6,357 nt of DNA from Dehalococcoidia bacterium (GTDB taxonomy: Bacteria; Chloroflexota; Dehalococcoidia; GIF9; AB-539-J10), in the NCBI GenBank assembly GCA_029859145.1, contig JAOUDT010000073.1, positions 1 through 6,357 on the forward strand, written 5' to 3'. Position numbers and translations under genes: made by a program. The notes beneath the pieces were generated by a model. It had not been told where the DNA came from. It saw only the letters and a program-made list of their open reading frames with translations, and ran no database searches. Shown here in pieces: positions 1 to 5,917 of this stretch (position 1 is its first letter; the number at the start of each line of letters is the position of its first letter).

Positions 1-1394
1 TCCCGCAAAGGCTCCTGGCGGGAGCAATGGGCTGGAGCGCAATTCCCACAAGGTCAATTGTGGGGAGCTCCATGGAGGAGGAGAACAAGGAATCATTTAA
101 GGTCATTGATGACCCGTTTGTCCCCGGCCAGAAAATAGGACTCATGAGTGCATTGAGGCCGGATATTGCACTGGTGCATGGCGCTGCTGCCGACCGCTGC
201 GGAAACACGATTATTACCTATCCCTTGGCGGCTGATGTCTTCGGGGCCTGGGGGGCAAAACACGGGGTCATCGTCAGCGCGGAGAGAATCGTCCCCACGG
301 AATATATACGCAGTCACTCACATCTCGTCCGGGTTCCATCTTACATGGTCAGGGCGGTCTGCGAGGCTCCCTACGGAGCCCATCCCGCAGGAATGCCAAA
401 CTGCGGCCTACCTGAATTCGAGCACTACTTTGAAGATTACGACTTCATCACCGAATGCAGGGAAGCATCAAGGGACGATCAAAGATTCTCAGAGTGGATA
501 AAGCACTGGATACTCGATTGCCGGGACCACGATGAGTATCTGGCCAAACTCGGTAGAGATAGGCTTCTATATCTCAAAGGGAAGGCCCATTCGGATTCGT
601 GGAAAGATGAAATAGTGGCCCGGATACCCAATGTCAATTTCGACGAGGAGCCGAACTCGCTGGAACGGGTGGTGGTCACGGCGGCGCATGTTATAGATGA
701 CAAATTCCTTGCCGGCGGATACAAGACCATACTCGCTGGTGTTGGCCTGTCACATCTGGCATGCTGGCTGGCAGCCTACAAGCTCAAAGAAAAGGGCTGT
801 GACGTGGATTTAATGGCTGAGATAGGCATGTTTGGCCATGTCCCCAGAGCCTCAGACCCATTCATATTCAGCTATCATAACATGCACACGTGTAAGATAC
901 TGACCAATGTCGAAACTGTGCTCGGGGTCTTTGTAGGTGGCTCGTCAAATCAATGCCTGGGTGTGTTGGCGGGAGGACAGATAGACAAATATGGCAATGT
1001 GAATTCTACGAAAATTCCCGGCTCCACCTATCTGGTCGGCTCGGGAGGAGCCAACGATATAGCTAACGGCAATAGGGAAACCGTGGTGGTAATCAGCGCG
1101 GGCAAGCAAAGATTAGTGGAAAAAGTGCCCTATATTACCTTCAGCGGAAAGAATGTGACGACGCTGGTGACGGACGTAGGCGTTTTTGAAAAGATTGGCG
1201 GGGACCAAACCTTCACCTTGACCGAATATGTTCCAGCCAGACCAAAACAGGCAATAGAAGAAATCATAGGGGAGATAAGAGACAAAGTCGGCTGGGAACT
1301 GAAGGTCAGTACCAGTCTAAAAGAGGCTCAACCAGTGACCAAAGAGGAAGTGACTCTATTAAGGCTATTCGACCCTGAAGGCTTCTTCACGTAA
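1..1394 (+). CDS. Fused two-domain CoA-transferase (glutaconate CoA-transferase/IpdAB-like), 5' partial
   Basis: This is a family I CoA-transferase, which moves CoA between acyl groups in the cytoplasm. The frame is open to the first complete codon at base 3, and residues before the ATG at 27 (RLLAGAMG, then IPTRS) look like family sequence, so the gene starts outside the window and 27 is an internal Met. Numbering from that Met, the alpha-like half covers roughly residues 1-205 (RPDIALVHGAAAD, then GNT) and the beta-like half runs from about 212 to the end. A candidate catalytic Glu is residue 265 in AEIGMFG (codon 819-821). The beta-subunit signature DKYGNVNST begins at residue 320. In glutaconate CoA-transferase and in the actinobacterial steroid-ring enzyme IpdAB the two halves are separate subunits; here they form one chain. 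The acyl substrate cannot be told, and a ring-cleaving hydrolase like IpdAB is an alternative. No partner gene is visible downstream. Confidence 0.82.
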   Translation, partial: PQRLLAGAMGWSAIPTRSIVGSSMEEENKESFKVIDDPFVPGQKIGLMSALRPDIALVHGAAADRCGNTIITYPLAADVFGAWGAKHGVIVSAERIVPTEYIRSHSHLVRVPSYMVRAVCEAPYGAHPAGMPNCGLPEFEHYFEDYDFITECREASRDDQRFSEWIKHWILDCRDHDEYLAKLGRDRLLYLKGKAHSDSWKDEIVARIPNVNFDEEPNSLERVVVTAAHVIDDKFLAGGYKTILAGVGLSHLACWLAAYKLKEKGCDVDLMAEIGMFGHVPRASDPFIFSYHNMHTCKILTNVETVLGVFVGGSSNQCLGVLAGGQIDKYGNVNSTKIPGSTYLVGSGGANDIANGNRETVVVISAGKQRLVEKVPYITFSGKNVTTLVTDVGVFEKIGGDQTFTLTEYVPARPKQAIEEIIGEIRDKVGWELKVSTSLKEAQPVTKEEVTLLRLFDPEGFFT

Positions 1395-1414
1395 AAGGGG
1401 TCAACTCCGTTTTT
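1393..1414 (+). terminator. Weak terminator-like hairpin after the CoA-transferase gene
   Basis: Directly at the stop codon lies AAAAGGGG-TCAA-CTCC-G-TTTTT. GGGG pairs with CTCC (one G-U) around a 4-nt loop, and A/T tracts flank the stem with one bulged G. On the plus strand this resembles a small intrinsic terminator. The GC stem is only 4 bp, so the call is tentative. The opposite strand has an A-C mismatch in the stem and is less favourable for the convergent macro-domain gene. Confidence 0.3.
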
Positions 1415-1490
1415 CTCAATACTTCGCTCTTTTTCGGCGGCTAACAAATCCCAGCCTTCTCCGGTGGCTATCGCGTGAGGTTTCCTTTTG

Positions 1491-2051
1491 TTACGCTTTC
1501 GAGCCGTCAAGGTAGACTTGAAGAGCGGAGCAATAGCTTTGGTAAGTGCGGGAATCGAAGACGACAAACACGACCTCTCTAAGAGACGTCGCTTGCTCCT
1601 TGAGAAACGAGACGGCTGTGCTTACCGCTATTTCAGCTGCTTCACCCACAGGATAGCCGTAGGCTCCCGTGCTTATGGAAGGGAATGAAATGCTGGCCAA
1701 TTTGTTCACAGAGGCTAATTTCAGGCATTCGTAATAGGCGCTTCTCAGAAGTTCGCCTTCGTTTCCGCCACCACCGTGCCAGATGGGCCCCACCGTGTGT
1801 ATGACATACCGGGCTTTGAGATTTCCCCCCGTGGTCACCACAGCTTTGCCAGTAGGCAGTTTTCCCTGCCGGGCAACGATTCTCTTGCATTCCTGTAATA
1901 TCGCTGGTCCGCCGGCGCGATGAATTGCCCCATCTACGCCTCCGCCACCCATTAAGCTGGGGTTGGCAGCGTTAACGATGGCCTCGGTGGCTTGCTTGGT
2001 GATATCCGCCTGGATTATAGACACCTTTGTTTTCCTAATCGTGACCTCCAT
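1491..2051 (-). CDS. Macro-domain protein, MacroD/YmdB-like ADP-ribose hydrolase
   Basis: This 186-residue protein is essentially one complete macro domain. MacroD-type enzymes bind ADP-ribose and remove mono-ADP-ribose from acidic side chains, or deacetylate O-acetyl-ADP-ribose, in the cytoplasm. Visible motifs are ADIT with the adenine-binding Asp16, NAAN at 27-30, GGGGVDGAIHRAGG at 35-48 including the catalytic-loop Asp40, VIHTVGP at 83-89 and the phosphate-binding loop STGAYGYP at 127-134, all in the family order and spacing. The ATG at 2051 is supported by AAGGAGG at 2056-2062, four bases upstream. The gene is convergent with the CoA-transferase and divergent from the nucleotidyltransferase, so it is probably a single-gene transcript. 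No ADP-ribosyltransferase or sirtuin partner is nearby. The domain is clear; the substrate is inferred from the family. Confidence 0.93.
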   Translation of the reverse strand: MEVTIRKTKVSIIQADITKQATEAIVNAANPSLMGGGGVDGAIHRAGGPAILQECKRIVARQGKLPTGKAVVTTGGNLKARYVIHTVGPIWHGGGGNEGELLRSAYYECLKLASVNKLASISFPSISTGAYGYPVGEAAEIAVSTAVSFLKEQATSLREVVFVVFDSRTYQSYCSALQVYLDGSKA

Positions 2052-2152
2052 ATTCCCTCCTTACTCTGAAGTAATCCGGCTGACAGATCCTGTAGCTGTC
2101 CGATTTACGAGACACAGACACCCAGTAGATCTCAACAACCTCCTAGTAGGGA

Positions 2153-2181
2153 AAAGTAACACAGAAGAAAAATGGTGGCAA
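2153..2181 (-). promoter_or_regulatory. Candidate promoter for the macro-domain gene
   Basis: On the minus strand, TTGCCA (bases 2181-2176, 5/6 match to the -35 consensus) is followed after 17 bp by TACTTT (2158-2153), which is preceded by TG one base away, as in extended -10 elements. Transcription would begin near 2146, giving a leader of about 95 nt. The -10 hexamer itself is poor (3/6), so this is a candidate only. Confidence 0.28.
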
Positions 2182-2189
2182 ATTTTGCC
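2177..2189. promoter_or_regulatory. 13-bp perfect palindrome, candidate operator
   Basis: GGCAAA-T-TTTGCC is a perfect 6-bp inverted repeat around one central base. It lies in the 188-bp divergent region between the macro-domain gene and the nucleotidyltransferase gene. It overlaps the candidate -35 of the former and ends 15 bp before the candidate -35 of the latter, a position suited to a dimeric regulator controlling either or both. No regulator gene is present in the window, so the binding protein is unknown. Confidence 0.35.
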
Positions 2190-2204
2190 CCTTATTTGGA
2201 GAGA

Positions 2205-2234
2205 TTGACGCATGTGCTCAGTGTAGGGTAGATT
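2205..2234 (+). promoter_or_regulatory. Candidate promoter for the nucleotidyltransferase gene, possibly leaderless
   Basis: TTGACG at 2205-2210 (5/6) and TAGATT at 2229-2234 (4/6) are 18 bp apart. Transcription would start about 2240-2242, at the ATG of the nucleotidyltransferase. That would make the mRNA leaderless, which fits the lack of a good Shine-Dalgarno site: only AGGG at 2225-2228, 11 bases from the ATG. Confidence 0.33.
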
Positions 2235-2239
2235 TACGT

Positions 2240-3331
2240 ATGATGAAGGCTGTCATTCTGGTTGGTGGGGAAGCGACCAGGCTGCGTCCCCTTACTTGTA
2301 ACACTCCCAAGATAATGATTCCCGTGTTGAACCGCCCCTTCTTTGAGCACCTCGCTGGCTATCTGAAAAAGCATAATGTTATTGACATAGTTCTCGCTGT
2401 CGGGAAGTCACCTGAGCAGATCCAGGACTATTTTGGCGATGGCAGCAGGCTTGGTGTCAGGTTGACATACTCGATAGAAGATCTCGCTCTAGGAACAGCC
2501 GGAGCAGTGAAAAATGCCGAAAGATTCCTGGACGATTCATTCGTTGTTCTTAATGGGGATATTTTCACCGATATTGACCTGAGCGCGATGCTGCGGCTGC
2601 ACCGCAAAAGCAAAGCCATGGCCAGTCTGGCATTGACACCGGTAGATGACCCTACTATTTATGGAGTAGTGGAGACTGATAGCGAGGGCAGGGTCAGACG
2701 TTTCATAGAAAAACCGAGTCGAGACAAGGTAACTACGAATATGATTAACGCCGGTATTTATATCCTGGAACCTGATATTTTGAATCACATAGCCCCCAAT
2801 ACGTTCTCCATGTTCGAGCGTGACGTTTTCCCGCCGCTTCTGGAAGAGGGACAGGTTGTATATGGCTATCCGTTTCAGGATTACTGGATTGACATAGGCA
2901 CGCCAGACAAGTATTTGAAGTTGCATCACGATTTGCTCCGACGGCATGTAGGCAATAGGGGTATTGAATTTGAAGGGGAGAGTTTTGTTCATTCTTCAGC
3001 TCAAATTGAGGGGCCAGCAATAATCGGCGAAGGCTGTTTTATTGACAGGAATTCCATAGTGAAGGGGCCTGCCGTATTGGGGGCACGATGTCGTATAGAA
3101 GAAGGCGCTGTAGTGGAAGGGGCGGTATTATGGCAGGGCTGTCAAATTAGCAGGGGAGCCAAGTTGAGGAATTGCCTGGTTGCCTGCCGTTGTCGGGTCG
3201 GTGAGGAGAGCGAAATTCTGGATGGCTCCATTCTAGGTGATGATGTACTGGTTGGCAGAGGAAGTGAGCTCTCCAAAGGAACCAAAATCTGGCCAGGTAA
3301 GAATATCGGGCCGGGCAAGGTATCATCCTGA
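2240..3331 (+). CDS. Sugar-phosphate nucleotidyltransferase, probable mannose-1-phosphate guanylyltransferase (GDP-mannose pyrophosphorylase)
   Basis: It likely makes GDP-mannose from mannose-1-phosphate and GTP in the cytoplasm. The 363-residue chain has an N-terminal Rossmann-like nucleotidyltransferase domain (about 1-235) and a C-terminal left-handed beta-helix of hexapeptide repeats (about 248-360). Motifs are the nucleotide loop GGEATRLRPLT at 9-19 followed by NTPK at 21-24, GTAGA at 85-89, NGD with metal-binding Asp107, the sugar-phosphate motif EKP at 157-159, NAGIY at 170-174 and WIDIGTP at 216-222 with the second metal-binding Asp218. The start at 2240 gives MMKAVIL; 2243 is a possible alternative. 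There is no strong ribosome site. Nucleotide and sugar specificity cannot be read with certainty: an adenylyl-, uridylyl- or thymidylyltransferase is possible. GDP-mannose is favoured because the next two genes use it. It is convergent with the synthase gene, with 111 bp between the stop codons and no clear terminator there. Confidence 0.88.
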   Translation: MMKAVILVGGEATRLRPLTCNTPKIMIPVLNRPFFEHLAGYLKKHNVIDIVLAVGKSPEQIQDYFGDGSRLGVRLTYSIEDLALGTAGAVKNAERFLDDSFVVLNGDIFTDIDLSAMLRLHRKSKAMASLALTPVDDPTIYGVVETDSEGRVRRFIEKPSRDKVTTNMINAGIYILEPDILNHIAPNTFSMFERDVFPPLLEEGQVVYGYPFQDYWIDIGTPDKYLKLHHDLLRRHVGNRGIEFEGESFVHSSAQIEGPAIIGEGCFIDRNSIVKGPAVLGARCRIEEGAVVEGAVLWQGCQISRGAKLRNCLVACRCRVGEESEILDGSILGDDVLVGRGSELSKGTKIWPGKNIGPGKVSS

Positions 3332-3442
3332 GATTGCGACTTTATTCGATGCCCAAAAGTCACAGGGACTCTCGAAGGCTCCGATAGATTCAATTTGGTT
3401 CAGCGGGTTTCCACTAAAATCGGAAGACTTTCGCAGGTGGAT

Positions 3443-4630
3443 TCAGCGTAGCACGTGGTGTTTATCGAGATCTTTTCTTATAACGTTTACGAACCTATCG
3501 ACCTTCACCTTGTTTAGCGGAGAATTGATATGAACAGGAGAGGGCGACTCCCCGTCCTTGAGAATCCCCTGGCCAATCAACTCAGCCAGAATCGCCTGCT
3601 TCACCTCCTTGTCACACAAGGGTGAGTGGTAAATGGTGCTCATTGAGGACAGTAATATGTCGTTAAGGTGCTGGTTTCCTCTTTCTTCATGCAGGTGTGG
3701 GTTTCTGGTCTCAATTTGCAGTATATCTATTCCTTGCTCTATCACCTTTGATTCTTTGGTGGGCAGGATGCCGCCGAAGTTTTCGAATAAAGATATTAAC
3801 TCTTGCGATTCCACGGCATATCCCGACGCAAATGGCAGGATTTCCGCCAGCTGCATACTTAGGGCGTGTTCGCCGGCATTAGCCGTTGTTACAACCTCGG
3901 TTTCAAACCCAGTTTTTGTAGATATCAGGCTATTCAGGTATTTGTTGGTGATCTCCGATATCCTTCCCCACTTTCTAAAGTATAGCCCGGCCGAGATCTT
4001 GGGCTTATATCTCCACAATATTCTCACCATACTGTAAGGAGACTGTGCCAGGCTGAAGCCGGCGGCATAGTTCCTCACATACTCCAGCACCGACCCTGGG
4101 AAGTAGTTGTCAGCATCAATGAAGCCGACATATTCCTTGCCCGCAGCCTTGGCTACAAGTAATCCTATTATCATGGCTTCGCCTTTGCCATTACGGACCA
4201 ATCCACGCTCATCCAGGAGGTCATTATAGTTGGCCTCCATGGCTGCTCTGGCGATAGCAGGGTCTTTCTGATGAACAATCAGGGCCTGGCGAAGGGTAAA
4301 GCGACAAAGCTGGTCTATAATATCGCCTTCCATTCTGAATCTGTCCACCCTTTCCCGTTGGCTGTTGGAGACCACTATTACCAGGCAATCGTGGGGCACA
4401 CCGCTGATCACCCCTTCCAGCAGCCTCAGTTTCTCATCTTTGGTCGGGATAACGACTGCCATTCTGTCCTCAAAATCTCGAATAGTCTCCTCATCTATCT
4501 GTCTTACTCCTATGGTCCCACGGGAACGTGGCCTTCGTTTCATCCCTGAATCCAAGGATATCACCCTCTGCACATGGCTCATTCTCACTGAACCGAAACG
4601 TTCTGTGTACCTGGGGCTCTCGATGAACAT
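3443..4630 (-). CDS. mpgS: Mannosyl-3-phosphoglycerate synthase (GT55)
   Basis: It transfers mannose from GDP-mannose to 3-phosphoglycerate, giving mannosyl-3-phosphoglycerate, the first committed step to the compatible solute mannosylglycerate, in the cytoplasm (EC 2.4.1.217). At 395 residues it has the usual family length. The N-terminal family signature (TERFGSVR at 9-16, VQR, LDSG at 26-29) supports the ATG at 4630. The GT-A core follows: VIPTKDEKLRLLEGV at 60-74, VSNS at 87-90, GKGEAM at 148-153, the metal-binding DAD motif at Asp172-Ala-Asp174, NAGEHA at 251-256, and HLH at 312-314, where one His matches the metal-ligand His known in the Thermus enzyme. AGGAG at 4637-4641 sits 6 bases upstream of the ATG. 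The gene lies 127 bp downstream of the phosphatase gene in the same direction, but has its own strong promoter. Glucosyl-3-phosphoglycerate synthases (GT81) lack this N-terminal signature, so that alternative is unlikely. Confidence 0.95.
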   Translation of the reverse strand: MFIESPRYTERFGSVRMSHVQRVISLDSGMKRRPRSRGTIGVRQIDEETIRDFEDRMAVVIPTKDEKLRLLEGVISGVPHDCLVIVVSNSQRERVDRFRMEGDIIDQLCRFTLRQALIVHQKDPAIARAAMEANYNDLLDERGLVRNGKGEAMIIGLLVAKAAGKEYVGFIDADNYFPGSVLEYVRNYAAGFSLAQSPYSMVRILWRYKPKISAGLYFRKWGRISEITNKYLNSLISTKTGFETEVVTTANAGEHALSMQLAEILPFASGYAVESQELISLFENFGGILPTKESKVIEQGIDILQIETRNPHLHEERGNQHLNDILLSSMSTIYHSPLCDKEVKQAILAELIGQGILKDGESPSPVHINSPLNKVKVDRFVNVIRKDLDKHHVLR

Positions 4631-4648
4631 ACCTTACTCCTTCAGAGC

Positions 4649-4676
4649 ATAATACCAGACGTGCGGTTATTGTCAA
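4649..4676 (-). promoter_or_regulatory. Strong sigma70-type promoter directly upstream of mpgS
   Basis: On the minus strand a perfect TTGACA (bases 4676-4671) is followed after 16 bp by TATTAT (4654-4649, 5/6), and TGG in front of it makes an extended -10. Transcription should start near 4642, leaving a leader of about 12 nt that begins with the AGGAG ribosome site. The synthase can thus be made independently of the phosphatase gene upstream. Confidence 0.65.
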
Positions 4677-4697
4677 AACCTGCAGGCCAACTTGTTA

Positions 4698-4723
4698 CCT
4701 TTGAAAGACCATGTTTTCAGAGG
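4698..4723. repeat. Inverted repeat in the mpgP-mpgS spacer
   Basis: CCTTTGAAA (4698-4706) and TTTCAGAGG (4715-4723) pair over 9 positions around an 8-nt loop. As plus-strand RNA all pairs form, one of them G-U. As mRNA of the phosphatase gene (minus strand) that position is a C-A mismatch. It lies 34 bases past the mpgP stop and 21 bases upstream of the mpgS -35. There is no T-tract after it, so it is not a standard terminator. It could be an operator or a transcript-stabilising hairpin. Confidence 0.45.
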
Positions 4724-4757
4724 CTTTACATCTGTCCATGTGTCTCTGAGCTGCACG

Positions 4758-5567
4758 TCAACCTCCGAATATCTCAAGGATTGCTCTACTCCAACCCTCG
4801 GGGCCAACCCCTCGGACTCTGCGCAGGCGGGGCAAATTCATATCTTCCCAACTATGGTCTCTTTTCTGTACCAGGACGGGTATGTCGACCTGCGAAAGCA
4901 TGGGTAGGTCATTCGAACCGTTGCCCAGCCCAACGGTTCTTATTTTCCCCCACATTTTGCGATACAAGCCACTTAGGACTTCCACTGCTTTTCCTTTCCC
5001 GCCACCTCCCATGACGTGATACAGCCGTCCGCCATGAGACCAGTTAAGGTTGGCTTCCTCGAGCTTCGTCAGGAACTTAACTAAGTGCTTCCTTTCCGAG
5101 CGGTCAAACTCCACTGGTTCGTCGTATTCTCTTTGCCGGGCTAGTTTGGCAGATTCTAGATTCAAACCTGTTATTTCGGCTACCTCGGCAGCACTCATAT
5201 CCCCGAAACCCCGGAATCGGAAGTCATTCTCTCTGCCAATCTTAGCCAGCAATTTCCTGACTCCGCTGCGAGGGATTGACAGCTCGATGGCCAGAAGGTG
5301 GTTCACATCTCTGTGATAATCGAACGAAAAGGGGAAATATGCTCGGGGGATGAAGATAGCGCCTCCGTTTTCCACTATGAAAGGGTGAAACAGGCCCAAC
5401 TCACGCCGATATACTTCCTGTTCTGCCCTGGTCTTGGCTGAGCAAAATATGATAGGTATGCCCGTTTCCTTAAGTCGGTCTATCGTCGCCAGCGATTTTT
5501 GGTAGGAATAAGTTTCGGAATCCAGAAGCGTGCCATCCAAATCGGTAAACACCAGGTAATGTAACAT
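4758..5567 (-). CDS. mpgP: Mannosyl-3-phosphoglycerate phosphatase (HAD superfamily, type IIB)
   Basis: It removes the phosphate from mannosyl-3-phosphoglycerate to give mannosylglycerate (EC 3.1.3.70), the second step after the neighbouring synthase. From the ATG at 5567 it has 269 residues, typical for the family. HAD motifs are FTDLDGT with nucleophile Asp9 and acid/base Asp11, SAKTRAEQE with Ser43, KGKA with Lys191, and GLGNGSND with Asn219/Asp220. PFIVENGGAIFIP at 62-74 is a family signature in the cap-proximal region. The frame stays open upstream to a TTG at 5690 (41 more codons), but known family members begin just before the first HAD motif. The extra stretch also overlaps the divergent promoter at 5684-5711. 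The ribosome site is weak: GGGAG at 5581-5585, 13 bases from the ATG. A minus-strand TATAAA at 5598-5603 could be the -10 of its promoter, without a clear -35. The trehalose or sucrose phosphatase branches of HAD-IIB are less likely, given the adjacent mpgS. Confidence 0.92.
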   Translation of the reverse strand: MLHYLVFTDLDGTLLDSETYSYQKSLATIDRLKETGIPIIFCSAKTRAEQEVYRRELGLFHPFIVENGGAIFIPRAYFPFSFDYHRDVNHLLAIELSIPRSGVRKLLAKIGRENDFRFRGFGDMSAAEVAEITGLNLESAKLARQREYDEPVEFDRSERKHLVKFLTKLEEANLNWSHGGRLYHVMGGGGKGKAVEVLSGLYRKMWGKIRTVGLGNGSNDLPMLSQVDIPVLVQKRDHSWEDMNLPRLRRVRGVGPEGWSRAILEIFGG

Positions 5568-5683
5568 CGGACTGATATCTCTCCCAGACAGGTATATTTT
5601 ATAGCACATCTCACCCGATCTCTGGATTTTTTTGCCGACCGTGCGGGAAATTACGTGAAATCCTGAAGAATCAAAAAAAGCTA

Positions 5684-5711
5684 TTGACAACTCCCTGAAA
5701 TATGATACACT
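5684..5711 (+). promoter_or_regulatory. Strong extended -10 promoter for the lipoprotein gene
   Basis: A perfect TTGACA at 5684-5689 is followed after 16 bp by TACACT at 5706-5711, with TG at 5703-5704 forming an extended -10. Transcription should start near 5718, about 200 nt before the lipoprotein ATG. The spacing and the TG element match the mpgS promoter on the other strand. It lies in the divergent region upstream of the phosphatase start at 5567. Confidence 0.6.
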
Positions 5712-5717
5712 AGTACC

Positions 5718-5917
5718 TTTAGAAACACTCTTGTTAGAACCAGAGCCCAGGACGGGGCCAGTCTTGTTTTAGTCTGTATCACTGGCAGATTGAGGAAGTC
5801 AGCAGTTGCGTGTAGTGGCAGAGTCTATATCCACCTCACTTTGGGCATCGACTAGTCCGCCTTCACAGGCCGTAATTTCGGAAAAACCGACGCACTACAA
5901 ATACATGGAGGTGACCT
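5718..5917 (+). other. Long 5' leader with complementary segments, possible structured RNA
   Basis: No gene is seen between 5568 and 5917. Within the predicted leader, GCCAGT (5757-5762) is complementary to ACTGGC (5781-5786). TGTAGTG (5811-5817) is complementary to CACTACA (5893-5899). TCGG-AAAAA-CCGA (5878-5890) forms a small hairpin inside that outer pairing. A GCCC/GGGC pair (5745-5748 with 5755-5758) precedes the T-rich stretch CTTGTTTT. The outer 7-bp helix ends 7 bases before the ribosome site at 5907-5914, so folding could affect translation. I do not recognise a known riboswitch; in particular the conserved cores of cyclic-di-GMP, TPP, cobalamin and SAM riboswitches are not visible. 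Confidence 0.3.

Noticed and set aside
1328..1567. A 79-codon minus-strand reading frame spanning the 96-bp spacer between the CoA-transferase and macro-domain genes
   Set aside because: It begins inside the macro-domain gene in another frame and ends antisense to the CoA-transferase. No ribosome site or recognisable domain supports it.
2537..2992. A 151-codon open frame antisense to the nucleotidyltransferase gene
   Set aside because: It is fully inside a well-supported gene on the opposite strand, shows no recognisable motif, and is best explained as a chance shadow.
3332..3442. Bidirectional terminator between the convergent nucleotidyltransferase and mpgS genes
   Set aside because: CCGAT and ATCGG segments are complementary but far apart, and no GC-rich stem followed by a T-tract was found in either direction.
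3633..4037. A 134-codon plus-strand frame antisense to mpgS
   Set aside because: It lies within the conserved GT55 coding region. Its hydrophobic, serine-rich composition is a by-product of the reverse frame.
4679..4686. 8-bp palindrome CCTGCAGG just upstream of the mpgS -35
   Set aside because: It is too short, with no spacing pattern or second copy, to claim as an operator separate from the longer inverted repeat nearby.
5718..5917. Known riboswitch, such as cyclic-di-GMP-I, in the lipoprotein leader
   Set aside because: GACGCA near 5889-5894 faintly recalls one cyclic-di-GMP-I element, but the rest of the conserved core is absent.
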